This document shows positions 40,987 to 48,784 of a stretch of DNA of 64,000 nt, piece by piece; the first letter of the stretch is position 1, and each line of letters opens with the position of its first letter. Where the stretch lies: assembly GCA_045589595.1 (NCBI GenBank), contig JAZNPK010000024.1:1-64000 (forward strand), given 5' to 3'. The notes below the pieces were generated by a model. That model saw nothing but the letters and a program-made list of their open reading frames with translations. It ran no database searches and was not told the DNA's origin. A program made the position numbers and the translations under genes. This DNA is from SIG77 sp045589595. Its GTDB lineage: Bacteria; Verrucomicrobiota; Lentisphaeria; Victivallales; UBA1829.

Positions 40987-42723
40987 ATGAAATATCAGAC
41001 AATGTTTGCCGCTGTTGCGGCTGCCGCCCTCTCCTTTGCTGCCGGCGATGTCGTTGCCGGCGGTGCTGCCGCTCCTTACAAGGACAGCAGCATTGACGCC
41101 CGCCTGAACGTGACGGTGAAACCCGATACCGATGTGGTCCATTTCGTCCGCGATAATGCCGACCCCAATGTGATCACCAAGGTTTACCGTCTGAAACATG
41201 CGAACCCCTACGAACTCAAGACCTATCTGCGTCAGATCGTTCAGACCAGGAAAGTGGATGATTGCGATACCAATATCCAGCCCATCTGCTACACAGACGG
41301 CACTTCCTTCATCATGATCTCTGCAGAAGATTACCGTTTTGAAGACAGTCCTGCCGGTCAGGGTTTTGATACCATCATCAAAGAACTTGACAGACCCAAG
41401 ATCCAGGCTGTCAGCGGCCGTCCGGTCTATACCTACAATCCCATGTACCGTTCCGTCCGCGAACTGAAGGAAATGGTTACTGCCATCGGCGCAGATATCG
41501 CCAATGAACAGATGAACAACGTCAGCGGCAACGACGCAGTGACTTGCGACCATGCCCTGAACCTGATGTTCTTCAAGACGACTCCCTTCTCCCGCGACAC
41601 CATCACCAAGGTCCTGAAGGAATACGACAGACCTTATCCCGAAGTCCGCGCAAAGATCACCGTTTATGAGATCTATGCTGAAAACGATACCAAACTCGGT
41701 ATGGATTTCCAGGCATGGAAAAACAATGACGGCGTTGATTTCTTCAGCGGCGGCGGCAGATTCATGCGCAATCACAACGGCGTTGATCTGGTGAAGGGGG
41801 CAGGTTGGAGCGATACCCGCTACTTCAAGTTCAATCCGAAATGGAATACCAAGTACATCGACTTCCTGACCAGCAAAGGTAAGGCAAAAGTCATGCACAC
41901 GGCAGAACTGACCCTCCGCAGCAATACCACCGGCGTGATGGAACGCACGACTCAGGTCTTCCTCGCAAAAGCAACGGAAGATACTGATTTCGGCGCCATT
42001 GAAGATTACGCAAAAGTTGATGTCGCAGCCGGTACAGTCGTCGGTACGGATATGCACGGCAAAGCCATCACCGTTTCCGCTGATACTGCCGTGACCGTTC
42101 TCCAGCTCGGCAGCAAGAACAAATACAACTACACGCTGCGCATCGACAAAAATGCAGATGCTTCTTTTGTGATCGGCGGCAGTGAAGTCGGCAAAAAAGC
42201 CATCGCCGGTGTGATCTCCGATGAGATCGAACTGGTTTGCAATGACATCGCTTTCAAGGGCGGCAAAAAGATCCAGACCGAAGCATCCGATTCCTTCGGC
42301 TTCAGAATGGAACTGACCCCCTCCGTCTCCGAAAAGGCGACAACGATCAAGGTGAACATCACCAACAGCTCCCTCATCGGTTATACCTCTGACGGCAATC
42401 CCCGCATCCAGCAGGGCGCATCCGTCAACACCGATTTCATGATCTCCAACAGCGGTACCAAACTGGTGATCGGCGGTCTTGAAAAACGTGATGTTATCCG
42501 CGTTTCCGGCGGCGTTCCCATCCTCAAGGATATTCCCCTTCTCGGCTGGGCGTTCTCCACAGAAAGCGAATCCACCAAGAAATCCCAGCTGCTGGTCGTG
42601 GCGGAAATCATGCCCGAATTCCCCCGTCCCGAATTGCTGGATAAACTGGAAAAGAAACTGGAAAAAGCCGGTGAAAGCAATACCTTCGGCTATCGCCAGT
42701 TCCTGATCGATGGTGACCGGTAA
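40987..42723 (+). CDS. Secretin-like outer-membrane protein (second of a pair)
   Basis: A 578-residue exported protein with signal MKYQTMFAAVAAAALSFAAGDVVA. Ring-type domains occupy residues 45-220, with VYRLKHANPYELKTYLRQIV parallel to the partner. The C-terminal secretin domain (PF00263) is clearer here: TKLVIGGLEKRDVIRVSGG, then VPILKDIPLLGWAF and SQLLVVAEIMPEF. ACGGAG lies 10 bases before 40987; the ATG at 40978 is too close to it. Both proteins share domain order and probably arose by duplication. A hairpin at 42737-42770 follows the gene. Confidence 0.82.
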   Translation: MKYQTMFAAVAAAALSFAAGDVVAGGAAAPYKDSSIDARLNVTVKPDTDVVHFVRDNADPNVITKVYRLKHANPYELKTYLRQIVQTRKVDDCDTNIQPICYTDGTSFIMISAEDYRFEDSPAGQGFDTIIKELDRPKIQAVSGRPVYTYNPMYRSVRELKEMVTAIGADIANEQMNNVSGNDAVTCDHALNLMFFKTTPFSRDTITKVLKEYDRPYPEVRAKITVYEIYAENDTKLGMDFQAWKNNDGVDFFSGGGRFMRNHNGVDLVKGAGWSDTRYFKFNPKWNTKYIDFLTSKGKAKVMHTAELTLRSNTTGVMERTTQVFLAKATEDTDFGAIEDYAKVDVAAGTVVGTDMHGKAITVSADTAVTVLQLGSKNKYNYTLRIDKNADASFVIGGSEVGKKAIAGVISDEIELVCNDIAFKGGKKIQTEASDSFGFRMELTPSVSEKATTIKVNITNSSLIGYTSDGNPRIQQGASVNTDFMISNSGTKLVIGGLEKRDVIRVSGGVPILKDIPLLGWAFSTESESTKKSQLLVVAEIMPEFPRPELLDKLEKKLEKAGESNTFGYRQFLIDGDR

Positions 42724-42736
42724 GCAATAAAAAATT

Positions 42737-42770
42737 TCCGGGACAGACCACGATCACCGTCTGTCCCGGA
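42737..42770. terminator. Hairpin after the second secretin gene
   Basis: TCCGGGACAGAC (42737-42748) pairs perfectly with GTCTGTCCCGGA (42759-42770). A-rich sequence precedes it and no T-tract follows, so on the plus strand it may stabilise or only attenuate the message before feoA. Confidence 0.5.
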
Positions 42771-42789
42771 TCCATTACGGTAACACCAG

Positions 42790-43083
42790 ATGACAAAAGA
42801 AAAAAATGCCGGCAGCAAGAAAGCCGGAACAGAAAAAAAAGAATCCGCAGAACCGATCGTGACCCTCGCTGATCTGCCCGTCGGATCGACCGCAACAATC
42901 GTTAAAGTCATGCCCAAAACACGGGGCAGTAAAAAATTCGCCGATGTGGGACTCGTCCCCGGAAGCGAACTGCTCATCGAAGCTCATGCCCCGTTCGGCG
43001 GACTTATCCGCGTGAAAGTCATGGAAACCAGTATGGCTCTCCATAAAGACGACGCCGAAGGATTCGTCATGAAGAAAAAATAA
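42790..43083 (+). CDS. FeoA-domain protein
   Basis: A 97-residue cytoplasmic protein. After a 22-residue lysine-rich start comes one FeoA SH3-like domain (PF04023): TLADLPVGSTATIVKV, then KKFADVGLVPGSELLIE, GGLIRVKV and the final short strand. FeoA domains assist FeoB ferrous-iron import or occur at the C-terminus of metal regulators. No FeoB is in the window and the gene follows the secretin pair, so an iron role is only suggested. The Lys-rich extension is unusual for FeoA. It ends in a cloverleaf-like terminator facing nadC. Confidence 0.82.
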   Translation: MTKEKNAGSKKAGTEKKESAEPIVTLADLPVGSTATIVKVMPKTRGSKKFADVGLVPGSELLIEAHAPFGGLIRVKVMETSMALHKDDAEGFVMKKK

Positions 43084-43086
43084 AGT

Positions 43087-43227
43087 CCCGCCACCCCAAA
43101 GCGGGCGATCCAAGCCGGCAGCCCGCCGGCTTGACATAAAAAAATGTCCTGCCGCTGCAGCCGCAGCGTCAGGACTTTTTTCATGTGCCGGTTTGTAACC
43201 GGCGATCGCCCGCTTTGGGGTGGCGGG
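43087..43227. terminator. Three-hairpin (cloverleaf-like) bidirectional terminator, best example
   Basis: The outer stem is a perfect 24 bp (43087-43110 with 43204-43227). Arm 1 is 8 bp (43112-43119 with 43125-43132). Arm 2 (43134-43186) pairs ACAT/ATGT, AAAAAA/TTTTTT, GTCCTG/CAGGAC and CGCTGC/GCAGCG, forming a bidirectional terminator. Arm 3 is 7 bp (43187-43193 with 43197-43203). The stem starts 3 bp after the feoA stop and ends 5 bp before the nadC stop, so it fills the whole gap. Confidence 0.88.
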
Positions 43228-43232
43228 GCGGT

Positions 43233-44099
43233 TTATTCGAGGATGATATCGAGGGAGATATCAGCGGACTTGACGGAGTGTGTCAGGGCGCCGGATGAGA
43301 TGAAATCGACACCTGTTTCTGCGATGGACGGCACTCTGGTTTCGGTGACATTTCCGCTGGCTTCCAGTTTTGCTCTGCCGGCGGTGATGCGGACGGCTTC
43401 CGCCATATCTTCGTTTGACATATTATCCAGCAGGATATATTCTGCTTTACTTTCCAGTGCTTCCTGCAGTTCGGCGAGGGAATCGATTTCCACTTCCACT
43501 TCAAATCCGGGGAAGGTTTTTCTTGCCCGTTCAACGCTGCGGAGGATGCCGCCGGTTCCTTCCAGACCTGCCAGTTCCCGGTGATTATCTTTGATCATAA
43601 CGCGGTCGAAGAGACCGATCCGGTGATTGGATGCGCCGCCGACGGACACGGCATATTTTTCCAGATTCCGCCAACCGGGTGTTGTTTTTCTTGTATCGAG
43701 GATTTTGGCTTTATCTCCGGCGAGAGACTGATATTTATGCGCCATTGTTGCGCTGCCGCTGAGTCTCTGGATAAAGTTCAGTGCGGTTCTTTCGCCGGTG
43801 AGGAGTGCGCGGGCGGAACCGTACATTTCTGCCATAATGGTTCCTTTTGTGCAGAAATCGCCGTCGTTGATCAGGGATTTGAATCTGATACCGGGATCGA
43901 TGCGTTTGAACAGCCGTTCTGCCACGGGCATTCCGGCGCAGACGAGATCCTGTTTTGCCAGCAGGACGGCTTTTGCCTGAAGGTCGGCGGGGATCACGGA
44001 GTTGGTCGTGATATCGCCATTTTCGCCCAGGTCCTCTTCCAGTGCCAGATCAATCAGGATATCGACTCTTTTCCAATCGATGGGGTGGATGATGCTCAT
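43233..44099 (-). CDS. nadC: Nicotinate-nucleotide diphosphorylase (quinolinate phosphoribosyltransferase)
   Basis: A 288-residue enzyme that converts quinolinate and PRPP to nicotinate mononucleotide in NAD synthesis. Typical segments are ALEEDLGENGDITT near residue 18, GERTALNFIQRLSGSAT near 101, ILDTRKTTPGWRNLEKYAV, the Arg/Lys-rich PRPP site, and VEVEIDSLAE and LLDNMSNED near the C-terminus. CGGAG lies 9 bases before the ATG, inside the end of ymdB, so it is the last gene of a pheA-ymdB-nadC operon. No nadA or nadB is present in the window. Confidence 0.94.
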   Translation of the reverse strand: MSIIHPIDWKRVDILIDLALEEDLGENGDITTNSVIPADLQAKAVLLAKQDLVCAGMPVAERLFKRIDPGIRFKSLINDGDFCTKGTIMAEMYGSARALLTGERTALNFIQRLSGSATMAHKYQSLAGDKAKILDTRKTTPGWRNLEKYAVSVGGASNHRIGLFDRVMIKDNHRELAGLEGTGGILRSVERARKTFPGFEVEVEIDSLAELQEALESKAEYILLDNMSNEDMAEAVRITAGRAKLEASGNVTETRVPSIAETGVDFISSGALTHSVKSADISLDIILE

Positions 44100-44102
44100 G
44101 AT

Positions 44103-44921
44103 TCAGAACTCCGTTTCATTGGGATTATAGATTTTGGAAAACGCCCGGATCTCCACAGCTTTTCCCGTATTCAGTTCATAGGAAACAACGCAGCCGTCCA
44201 GCCGGATATTGTCTTCAATGACGCTCAGTTTTGTGGGCATTCCTGTACGGAATTTCCGGATCACGGCATCAATATCTCTGCCGAGAATGGAATCGTTTCC
44301 GCCCACCATCCCCACATCGGTCAGCAGGGCGGTCCCACCGGGAAGGATCCTGCCGTCAGCGGTCTGAACATGGGTATGAGTACCGATAACTGCGGTGACT
44401 TTTCCATTGAGGAACCAGCCCATTGCCAGTTTTTCGCTGGTGGCTTCTGCGTGAAAATCCACGACGATGCACCTGCAGGTGACGGGGATCTTTGTCAATA
44501 TCTTTTCCACGGTTTCAAAAGGATTGTATGCGCTGTCTTTCATGAAGACTTTGCCCAGCAGGGAGATCACGGCGACTTCCCCGCCTGCGGGATTCTGGAA
44601 TCTGCCCCATCCGGCACCCGGCTGAAGATCGCAGAAATTGGCGGGACGCAGAACATTTTTGTATCTGCGGATCTCGTCTTCAAATGCTTTCTGATCCCAG
44701 ACGTGATCGCCGGTGGTGAAGACATCTGCCGCCTCTTTCATTTCATCGATACAGCTTGCGGAGAGTCCTGCACCGGCAGCGGCATTTTCCGCATTGACGA
44801 TGGCGAAGGTGCAGCCGTATTCTTTTTTCAGTTTCGGCAGCAGATCTTTAACAGCGCGTCTGCCGCCTTTTCCGACGACATCGCCCACGAAGAGCAATTT
44901 CAAAACGGGTCCTTCAGCCAT
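44103..44921 (-). CDS. ymdB: YmdB-family metallophosphoesterase
   Basis: A 272-residue member of the TIGR00282 family, whose characterised members hydrolyse 2',3'-cyclic nucleotides with a two-metal centre. The metal sites appear as FVGDVVGKGGR near residue 10, AIVNAENAAAG near 40, TTGDHVWDQK near 69, VDFHAEATSEK near 155 and IGTHTHVQTAD near 180. AAGGA lies 10 bases before the ATG. It lies between pheA (18 bp) and nadC (3 bp). The partner RNase Y gene often found beside it is absent here. It probably influences RNA turnover signals. Confidence 0.92.
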   Translation of the reverse strand: MAEGPVLKLLFVGDVVGKGGRRAVKDLLPKLKKEYGCTFAIVNAENAAAGAGLSASCIDEMKEAADVFTTGDHVWDQKAFEDEIRRYKNVLRPANFCDLQPGAGWGRFQNPAGGEVAVISLLGKVFMKDSAYNPFETVEKILTKIPVTCRCIVVDFHAEATSEKLAMGWFLNGKVTAVIGTHTHVQTADGRILPGGTALLTDVGMVGGNDSILGRDIDAVIRKFRTGMPTKLSVIEDNIRLDGCVVSYELNTGKAVEIRAFSKIYNPNETEF

Positions 44922-44939
44922 GATACTGCATCCTTCTTC

Positions 44940-46022
44940 TTATTTTTCAGCTTCGAGTCCTTTGGGATAACTGCCGAGGATCCGCATTTCGCCGGTCATC
45001 TGCCGGAGCTGTTCCAGTGCGCCGCTTACCTGGGGATCTTCAATGTGGCCGAGCAGGTCGATGAAGAACACATATTCCCAGTTTTTCTGTTTGGACGGAC
45101 GGCTTTCGATCATGGAAAGAGTCAGTTCGTGTTCCTTGAACGGCAGCAGACAATCGTAAAGCGCGCCGACGCGGTCCTTGATGGAGAAACAGACGCTGGT
45201 CTTGTCGTTGCCGGTCTTTTTGGAGAAATCTTTCTTTCTGGAAATGACAAGGAAACGGGTGGTGTTGTTGACATTGTCTTCGATCCGTTCGCAGAGGATG
45301 TTCAGACCGTACACTTCCGCCGCCAGTGTGGAGGCGATGGCTGCCGCATTTTCTTCTTTTGCCGCAAATTCCGCCGCTTTTGTGTTGGAAGATGTTTCCA
45401 CCAGTTCCACGGAACGGAAATTTTCTTCCAGCCAACATCTGCACTGGGAAAGCGTCTGAGCGTGAGCATAGATCTTACGGATGCCGGACTGGGCGCAGTT
45501 GGAGAGCAGGGAATGATGGATCCGCATATTGATTTCCGCGCAGACCATCACATCATCTGTACCGACGAACATATCCAGCGTATTATTGACAACGCCTTCC
45601 GTGGAATTTTCCACCGGCACACAGCCGTAATCCACTTTGCCTTCGCAGACATCACGGAAGATCTCGGCGGTATTGGATTTTGCAATGTAACCGACACTGC
45701 GTCCGAATTTGGACATGGCGGCAAGGTGGGTGAAGGTCGCTTCCGGCCCCAGATATGCCACACGCAGGGGATATTCCAGCGACAATGCGCCGCTCATGAT
45801 CTCGCGGTAGATGGCGCGGAGCGTCCCTGCGCTCATCGGTCCTTTATTGATCCCGGTCAGGCGTTCCAGCACGGCTTTTTCCCGTTCCGGAACATAGATC
45901 GTGCTGGTCTTGTTTTTCTTCCAGGTACCGATCTCGATCACGGTATTGTAGCGTTCATTGAGAAGTTCAACGATCTTTTCATCAACGGAATCGATCTTTT
46001 TTCTGAGATCATCCAGTTCCAT
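44940..46022 (-). CDS. pheA: Bifunctional chorismate mutase/prephenate dehydratase
   Basis: A 360-residue P-protein making phenylpyruvate from chorismate. Residues 1-85 are an AroQ chorismate mutase (ELDDLRKKIDSVDEKIVELL and the later Arg/Lys set). About 88-270 is prephenate dehydratase (AYLGPEATFTHLAA; CVPVENSTEGVVN; NNTTRFLVI). About 280-360 is an ACT domain with ESRP, which binds phenylalanine for feedback inhibition. I choose the ATG at 46022 because AAAGGAT lies 9 bases before it. An ATG 14 codons upstream (46064) has no such site and falls only about 8 bases after the predicted transcription start. First gene of its operon. Confidence 0.92.
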   Translation of the reverse strand: MELDDLRKKIDSVDEKIVELLNERYNTVIEIGTWKKNKTSTIYVPEREKAVLERLTGINKGPMSAGTLRAIYREIMSGALSLEYPLRVAYLGPEATFTHLAAMSKFGRSVGYIAKSNTAEIFRDVCEGKVDYGCVPVENSTEGVVNNTLDMFVGTDDVMVCAEINMRIHHSLLSNCAQSGIRKIYAHAQTLSQCRCWLEENFRSVELVETSSNTKAAEFAAKEENAAAIASTLAAEVYGLNILCERIEDNVNNTTRFLVISRKKDFSKKTGNDKTSVCFSIKDRVGALYDCLLPFKEHELTLSMIESRPSKQKNWEYVFFIDLLGHIEDPQVSGALEQLRQMTGEMRILGSYPKGLEAEK

Positions 46023-46078
46023 TTTCAAGGCATCCTTTCCTGCTGCAGATGCAGCGTTGTTCATTTTTCTGATTCTGT

Positions 46079-46107
46079 AATATACATCAGAAAAATACGG
46101 ATTTCAA
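46079..46107 (-). promoter_or_regulatory. Predicted promoter of the pheA-ymdB-nadC operon
   Basis: Minus strand: TTGAAA (46102-46107), 17 bp, TATATT (46079-46084). It sits just before the 3' end of the upstream chromate-transporter gene. Confidence 0.66.
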
Positions 46108-46112
46108 CCCTG

Positions 46113-46709
46113 TCAGAAAAGAAACAGGATCATTCCGAGGATCACAGAGGCGATGAGAATGTAAAAAAGATTGATCTTCCACTTGATCTGAACGATCATC
46201 ACCGCGGCAAAGATCACGCATCCCTGCCAGCAGAAACCGAAACCGCCGCCCTCCCAGAGATTTTTCAGCGGTGCCGTGAACAGAGAAATGTTGGCGAAAA
46301 AGATCACCGCCGCCGCGATCAGCCCGATGGTTGCCGGACGGATCCCTTCCAGAACGGCGCGGACATAAGGGTTTGTCTTGAACGCCAACAGGAACATGGC
46401 GGAAATGGTCATCAGGATCAGGGAGGGCGTCACGATCCCCAGCGTGGAGAGCGTCGCTCCGAGGATCCCGCCGGGGATCCCGCCCCATTCCATGCCCTGC
46501 TGACAGCCGATATAGGTTGCGGCGTTCATGCCCACAGGTCCGGGCGTCATTTGCGCCAGAGCCACCATATTGGCAAATTCTTCGGGGGTGAGCAGTGCAT
46601 TTTTTTCCACGAGTTCGCTCTGGAACAGGGGGATCATCGCGTAACCGCCGCCGAATGTGAACAGGGCGATTTTGGCAAACAGAAAGTAAAGATAAAAGAG
46701 ACCGCTCAT
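46113..46709 (-). CDS. Chromate transporter family protein, second half
   Basis: A 198-residue membrane protein of one CHR domain (PF02417). The signature FTFGGGYAMIPLFQSELVEK lies near the N-terminus, then ALAQMTPGPVGMNAATYIG. Five or six membrane segments are predicted. In short-chain CHR systems two half-size proteins encoded in tandem act together; here the partner starts upstream and overlaps by four bases. AGGGGGT lies 6 bases before the ATG. Family members export chromate or related anions; the natural role in an anaerobe is uncertain. Confidence 0.88.
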   Translation of the reverse strand: MSGLFYLYFLFAKIALFTFGGGYAMIPLFQSELVEKNALLTPEEFANMVALAQMTPGPVGMNAATYIGCQQGMEWGGIPGGILGATLSTLGIVTPSLILMTISAMFLLAFKTNPYVRAVLEGIRPATIGLIAAAVIFFANISLFTAPLKNLWEGGGFGFCWQGCVIFAAVMIVQIKWKINLFYILIASVILGMILFLF

Positions 46710-47272
46710 TTTTTACCCCCTGTGATGAAATAACGGATCAGCCCGACTGCCGCGGCTCCGAGGATCACCCAGATCGCATTGATTTTCGGCATCAGCGTGA
46801 GGATGCAGAAGGAGATCACCGCAAGAATGATGGGGAAGGGGGTCTTCAGAATATTTTTTCCCATTTTCACCGCCGCCAGCAGGAGCAGTGCGCAGATTGC
46901 CGCACGGACGCTGAGAAATGCGTGATCGATCCACGTATTGCCGCCGAGATTCAGAAAACTCAAACCGATCACCAGGATCGCCAGAAATGGCGGCAGCACG
47001 ATCCCCAATGTGGCGGAAAGCATTCCCGGGATCCCCGCAATGCGGTAACCCAGCGCAACGGAAATATTGCAGCCGATGATCCCCGGCATGGATTGGACCA
47101 CCGCCACGCAGTCCACCATTTCCTGATGGTCGATCCATTTTCGTTTTTCTACAAATTCCGCTTCGATCAGCGGCAGCATGGTCAGACCGCCGCCGACTGC
47201 AATGGCAGAGATCTTGAAAAAGGAAGAAAACAGCACCCGCACGCGTTCGGCTCGGTTGACGGAATTTGTCAT
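46706..47272 (-). CDS. Chromate transporter family protein, first half
   Basis: A 188-residue single CHR-domain membrane protein. Signature segments are ISAIAVGGGLTMLPLIEAEFVEK and AVVQSMPGIIGCNISVALGYRIAG. It mirrors the downstream half-protein, with sequence divergence suggesting an ancient duplication and opposite membrane topology, as described for short-chain CHR pairs. CGGAG lies 6 bases before the ATG. Its promoter is at 47318-47346 and the pair is divergent from proA. Confidence 0.88.
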   Translation of the reverse strand: MTNSVNRAERVRVLFSSFFKISAIAVGGGLTMLPLIEAEFVEKRKWIDHQEMVDCVAVVQSMPGIIGCNISVALGYRIAGIPGMLSATLGIVLPPFLAILVIGLSFLNLGGNTWIDHAFLSVRAAICALLLLAAVKMGKNILKTPFPIILAVISFCILTLMPKINAIWVILGAAAVGLIRYFITGGKK

Positions 47273-47317
47273 GACGGACTCCGGTAATACATTTTTATGA
47301 ACGGTTTTGCGGCTTTT

Positions 47318-47346
47318 AATATATCACACAGAGACACCGTTTTCAA
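47318..47346 (-). promoter_or_regulatory. Predicted promoter of the chromate transporter pair
   Basis: Minus strand: TTGAAA (47341-47346), 17 bp, TATATT (47318-47323). Confidence 0.65.
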
Positions 47347-47408
47347 GGTGTCAGGTGTTGTTCCGGCTGCCGCTGTATATTTTTTCTTGTGAAAACTTGA
47401 TTTTCAAG

Positions 47409-47436
47409 TTGATTTTTTTTCGGTATGGAATATATT
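47409..47436 (+). promoter_or_regulatory. Predicted promoter of proA
   Basis: TTGATT (47409-47414), 16 bp, TATATT (47431-47436). TTTCAA lies directly before it with one base between, but no minus-strand -10 box fits that copy. Confidence 0.62.
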
Positions 47437-47478
47437 TTAGTCGATACTTCATCGAACATATAAAAAAGGTTCAAAAAA

Positions 47479-48738
47479 ATGATGGACGATCTGAAAAATG
47501 AAATGACGAAAATCGGTGAACTGGCAAAAAAAGCAGCCGGTATCATCGCCAATACGGATGCAGATACAAAAAACAGCTGGCTCCTCGCGATGGCTGATGC
47601 ACTTGACCGCAATCACGGACCCATCCTTGCCGCAAATGCCGACGATATGGCGCGCGGCCGCGAAAAAGGAATGTCCGCCGCCATGCTGGACCGTCTGGAA
47701 CTGACCCCGGAACGGATCGGTGCCATTGCCGATGCGCTCCGCTATGTGACAACGCTGGAAGATCCTGTGGGACATGTTCTTTCCTCCACAGAACGCCCCA
47801 ACGGGATCCGGATCGACAAAGTTTCCGTGCCCATCGGCGTGATCGGTTTTATCTTTGAATCCCGTCCCAATGTGACGGTCGATGCGGCGGGGCTCTGTCT
47901 GAAATCCGGCAACGCTGTGATCCTCCGCGGCGGCTCTGAAGCCATCCGCTCCAATCTGGCTCTGGCGGAATGTATTTCTGCCGCAGGTATCGCTGCCGGT
48001 ATGCCCGAAGGCGCTGTCCAGTTGATCCCGCGCACGGAACACGAAGCGGTGTCGGTGATGCTGAAAATGGATGCATATATCGACCTTGTGATCCCCCGCG
48101 GCGGTGAACGGTTGATCCGGGCTGTTGTGGAGCAGTCCACCATTCCGGTGATCAAACATTACAAAGGTGTCTGCCATGTTTATGTGGACAAGGCGGCGGA
48201 TCTGGATATGGCGCTGCGGATCGTGGAAAACGGAAAATGTCAGCGTCCGGGCGTCTGCAATGCGGTGGAAACTGTGCTGATCCATCAGGATGTTCTGGCA
48301 GATTTTGCACCCCGTTTCGCTGCGCTGATGGCGGAAAAAGGCGTGGAACTCCGGGCAGATGATGCGTTCCGTGCCATCGTTCCGGATGTGAAATGTGCCA
48401 CTGAAGATGATTACTATGCGGAATACCTTTCTCTGGTGCTGGCGGTCAGGACCGTTGCATCTGTGGAAGAAGCCGCCGCCCATATCAACCGGTACGGCTC
48501 CGGTCACAGCGACGCTATCGTCACTGCCGATCGTGCCGCCGGTGAATATTTCCTCAACCATGTGGATTCCTCCTCCGTTTATCTGAATGCATCGACCCGT
48601 TTCACGGATGGCGGTGAGTTCGGAATGGGAGCGGAAATCGGGATCAGTACGGATAAACTCCACGCCCGCGGACCTATGGGATTGCGGGAACTGACATCCT
48701 ACAAATACAAGATCTATGGCAGCGGACAGATCCGCTGA
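47479..48738 (+). CDS. proA: Glutamate-5-semialdehyde dehydrogenase (gamma-glutamyl phosphate reductase)
   Basis: A 419-residue aldehyde-dehydrogenase-fold enzyme that reduces glutamyl phosphate with NADPH in proline synthesis. Family segments are VPIGVIGFIFESRPNVT near residue 117, LRGGSEAIRSN, the catalytic Cys in PGVCNAVETVL near 258 and SSVYLNASTRFTDGGEFGMGAEIGIST near the end. Two adjacent ATGs (47479, 47482) are possible starts; AAAAGG lies about 10 bases ahead. mtaB follows after 46 bp. The kinase partner proB is not in the window. Confidence 0.94.
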   Translation: MMDDLKNEMTKIGELAKKAAGIIANTDADTKNSWLLAMADALDRNHGPILAANADDMARGREKGMSAAMLDRLELTPERIGAIADALRYVTTLEDPVGHVLSSTERPNGIRIDKVSVPIGVIGFIFESRPNVTVDAAGLCLKSGNAVILRGGSEAIRSNLALAECISAAGIAAGMPEGAVQLIPRTEHEAVSVMLKMDAYIDLVIPRGGERLIRAVVEQSTIPVIKHYKGVCHVYVDKAADLDMALRIVENGKCQRPGVCNAVETVLIHQDVLADFAPRFAALMAEKGVELRADDAFRAIVPDVKCATEDDYYAEYLSLVLAVRTVASVEEAAAHINRYGSGHSDAIVTADRAAGEYFLNHVDSSSVYLNASTRFTDGGEFGMGAEIGISTDKLHARGPMGLRELTSYKYKIYGSGQIR

Positions 48739-48784
48739 ACTGGAAAAATATTCCTAAACTGCAACATCTTAGGATACAGCAAGA

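Noticed and set aside
43581..46733. A 1050-codon open frame on the plus strand
   Set aside because: It runs antisense to nadC, ymdB, pheA and a chromate-transporter gene, all with clear motifs. Its translation is low-complexity in His, Cys and Phe and matches nothing known; it is a codon-bias shadow.
46113..47272. A single chromate transporter gene split by frameshift
   Set aside because: Each half has its own Shine-Dalgarno and start with an ATGA overlap, and half-size tandem CHR pairs are a known normal form.
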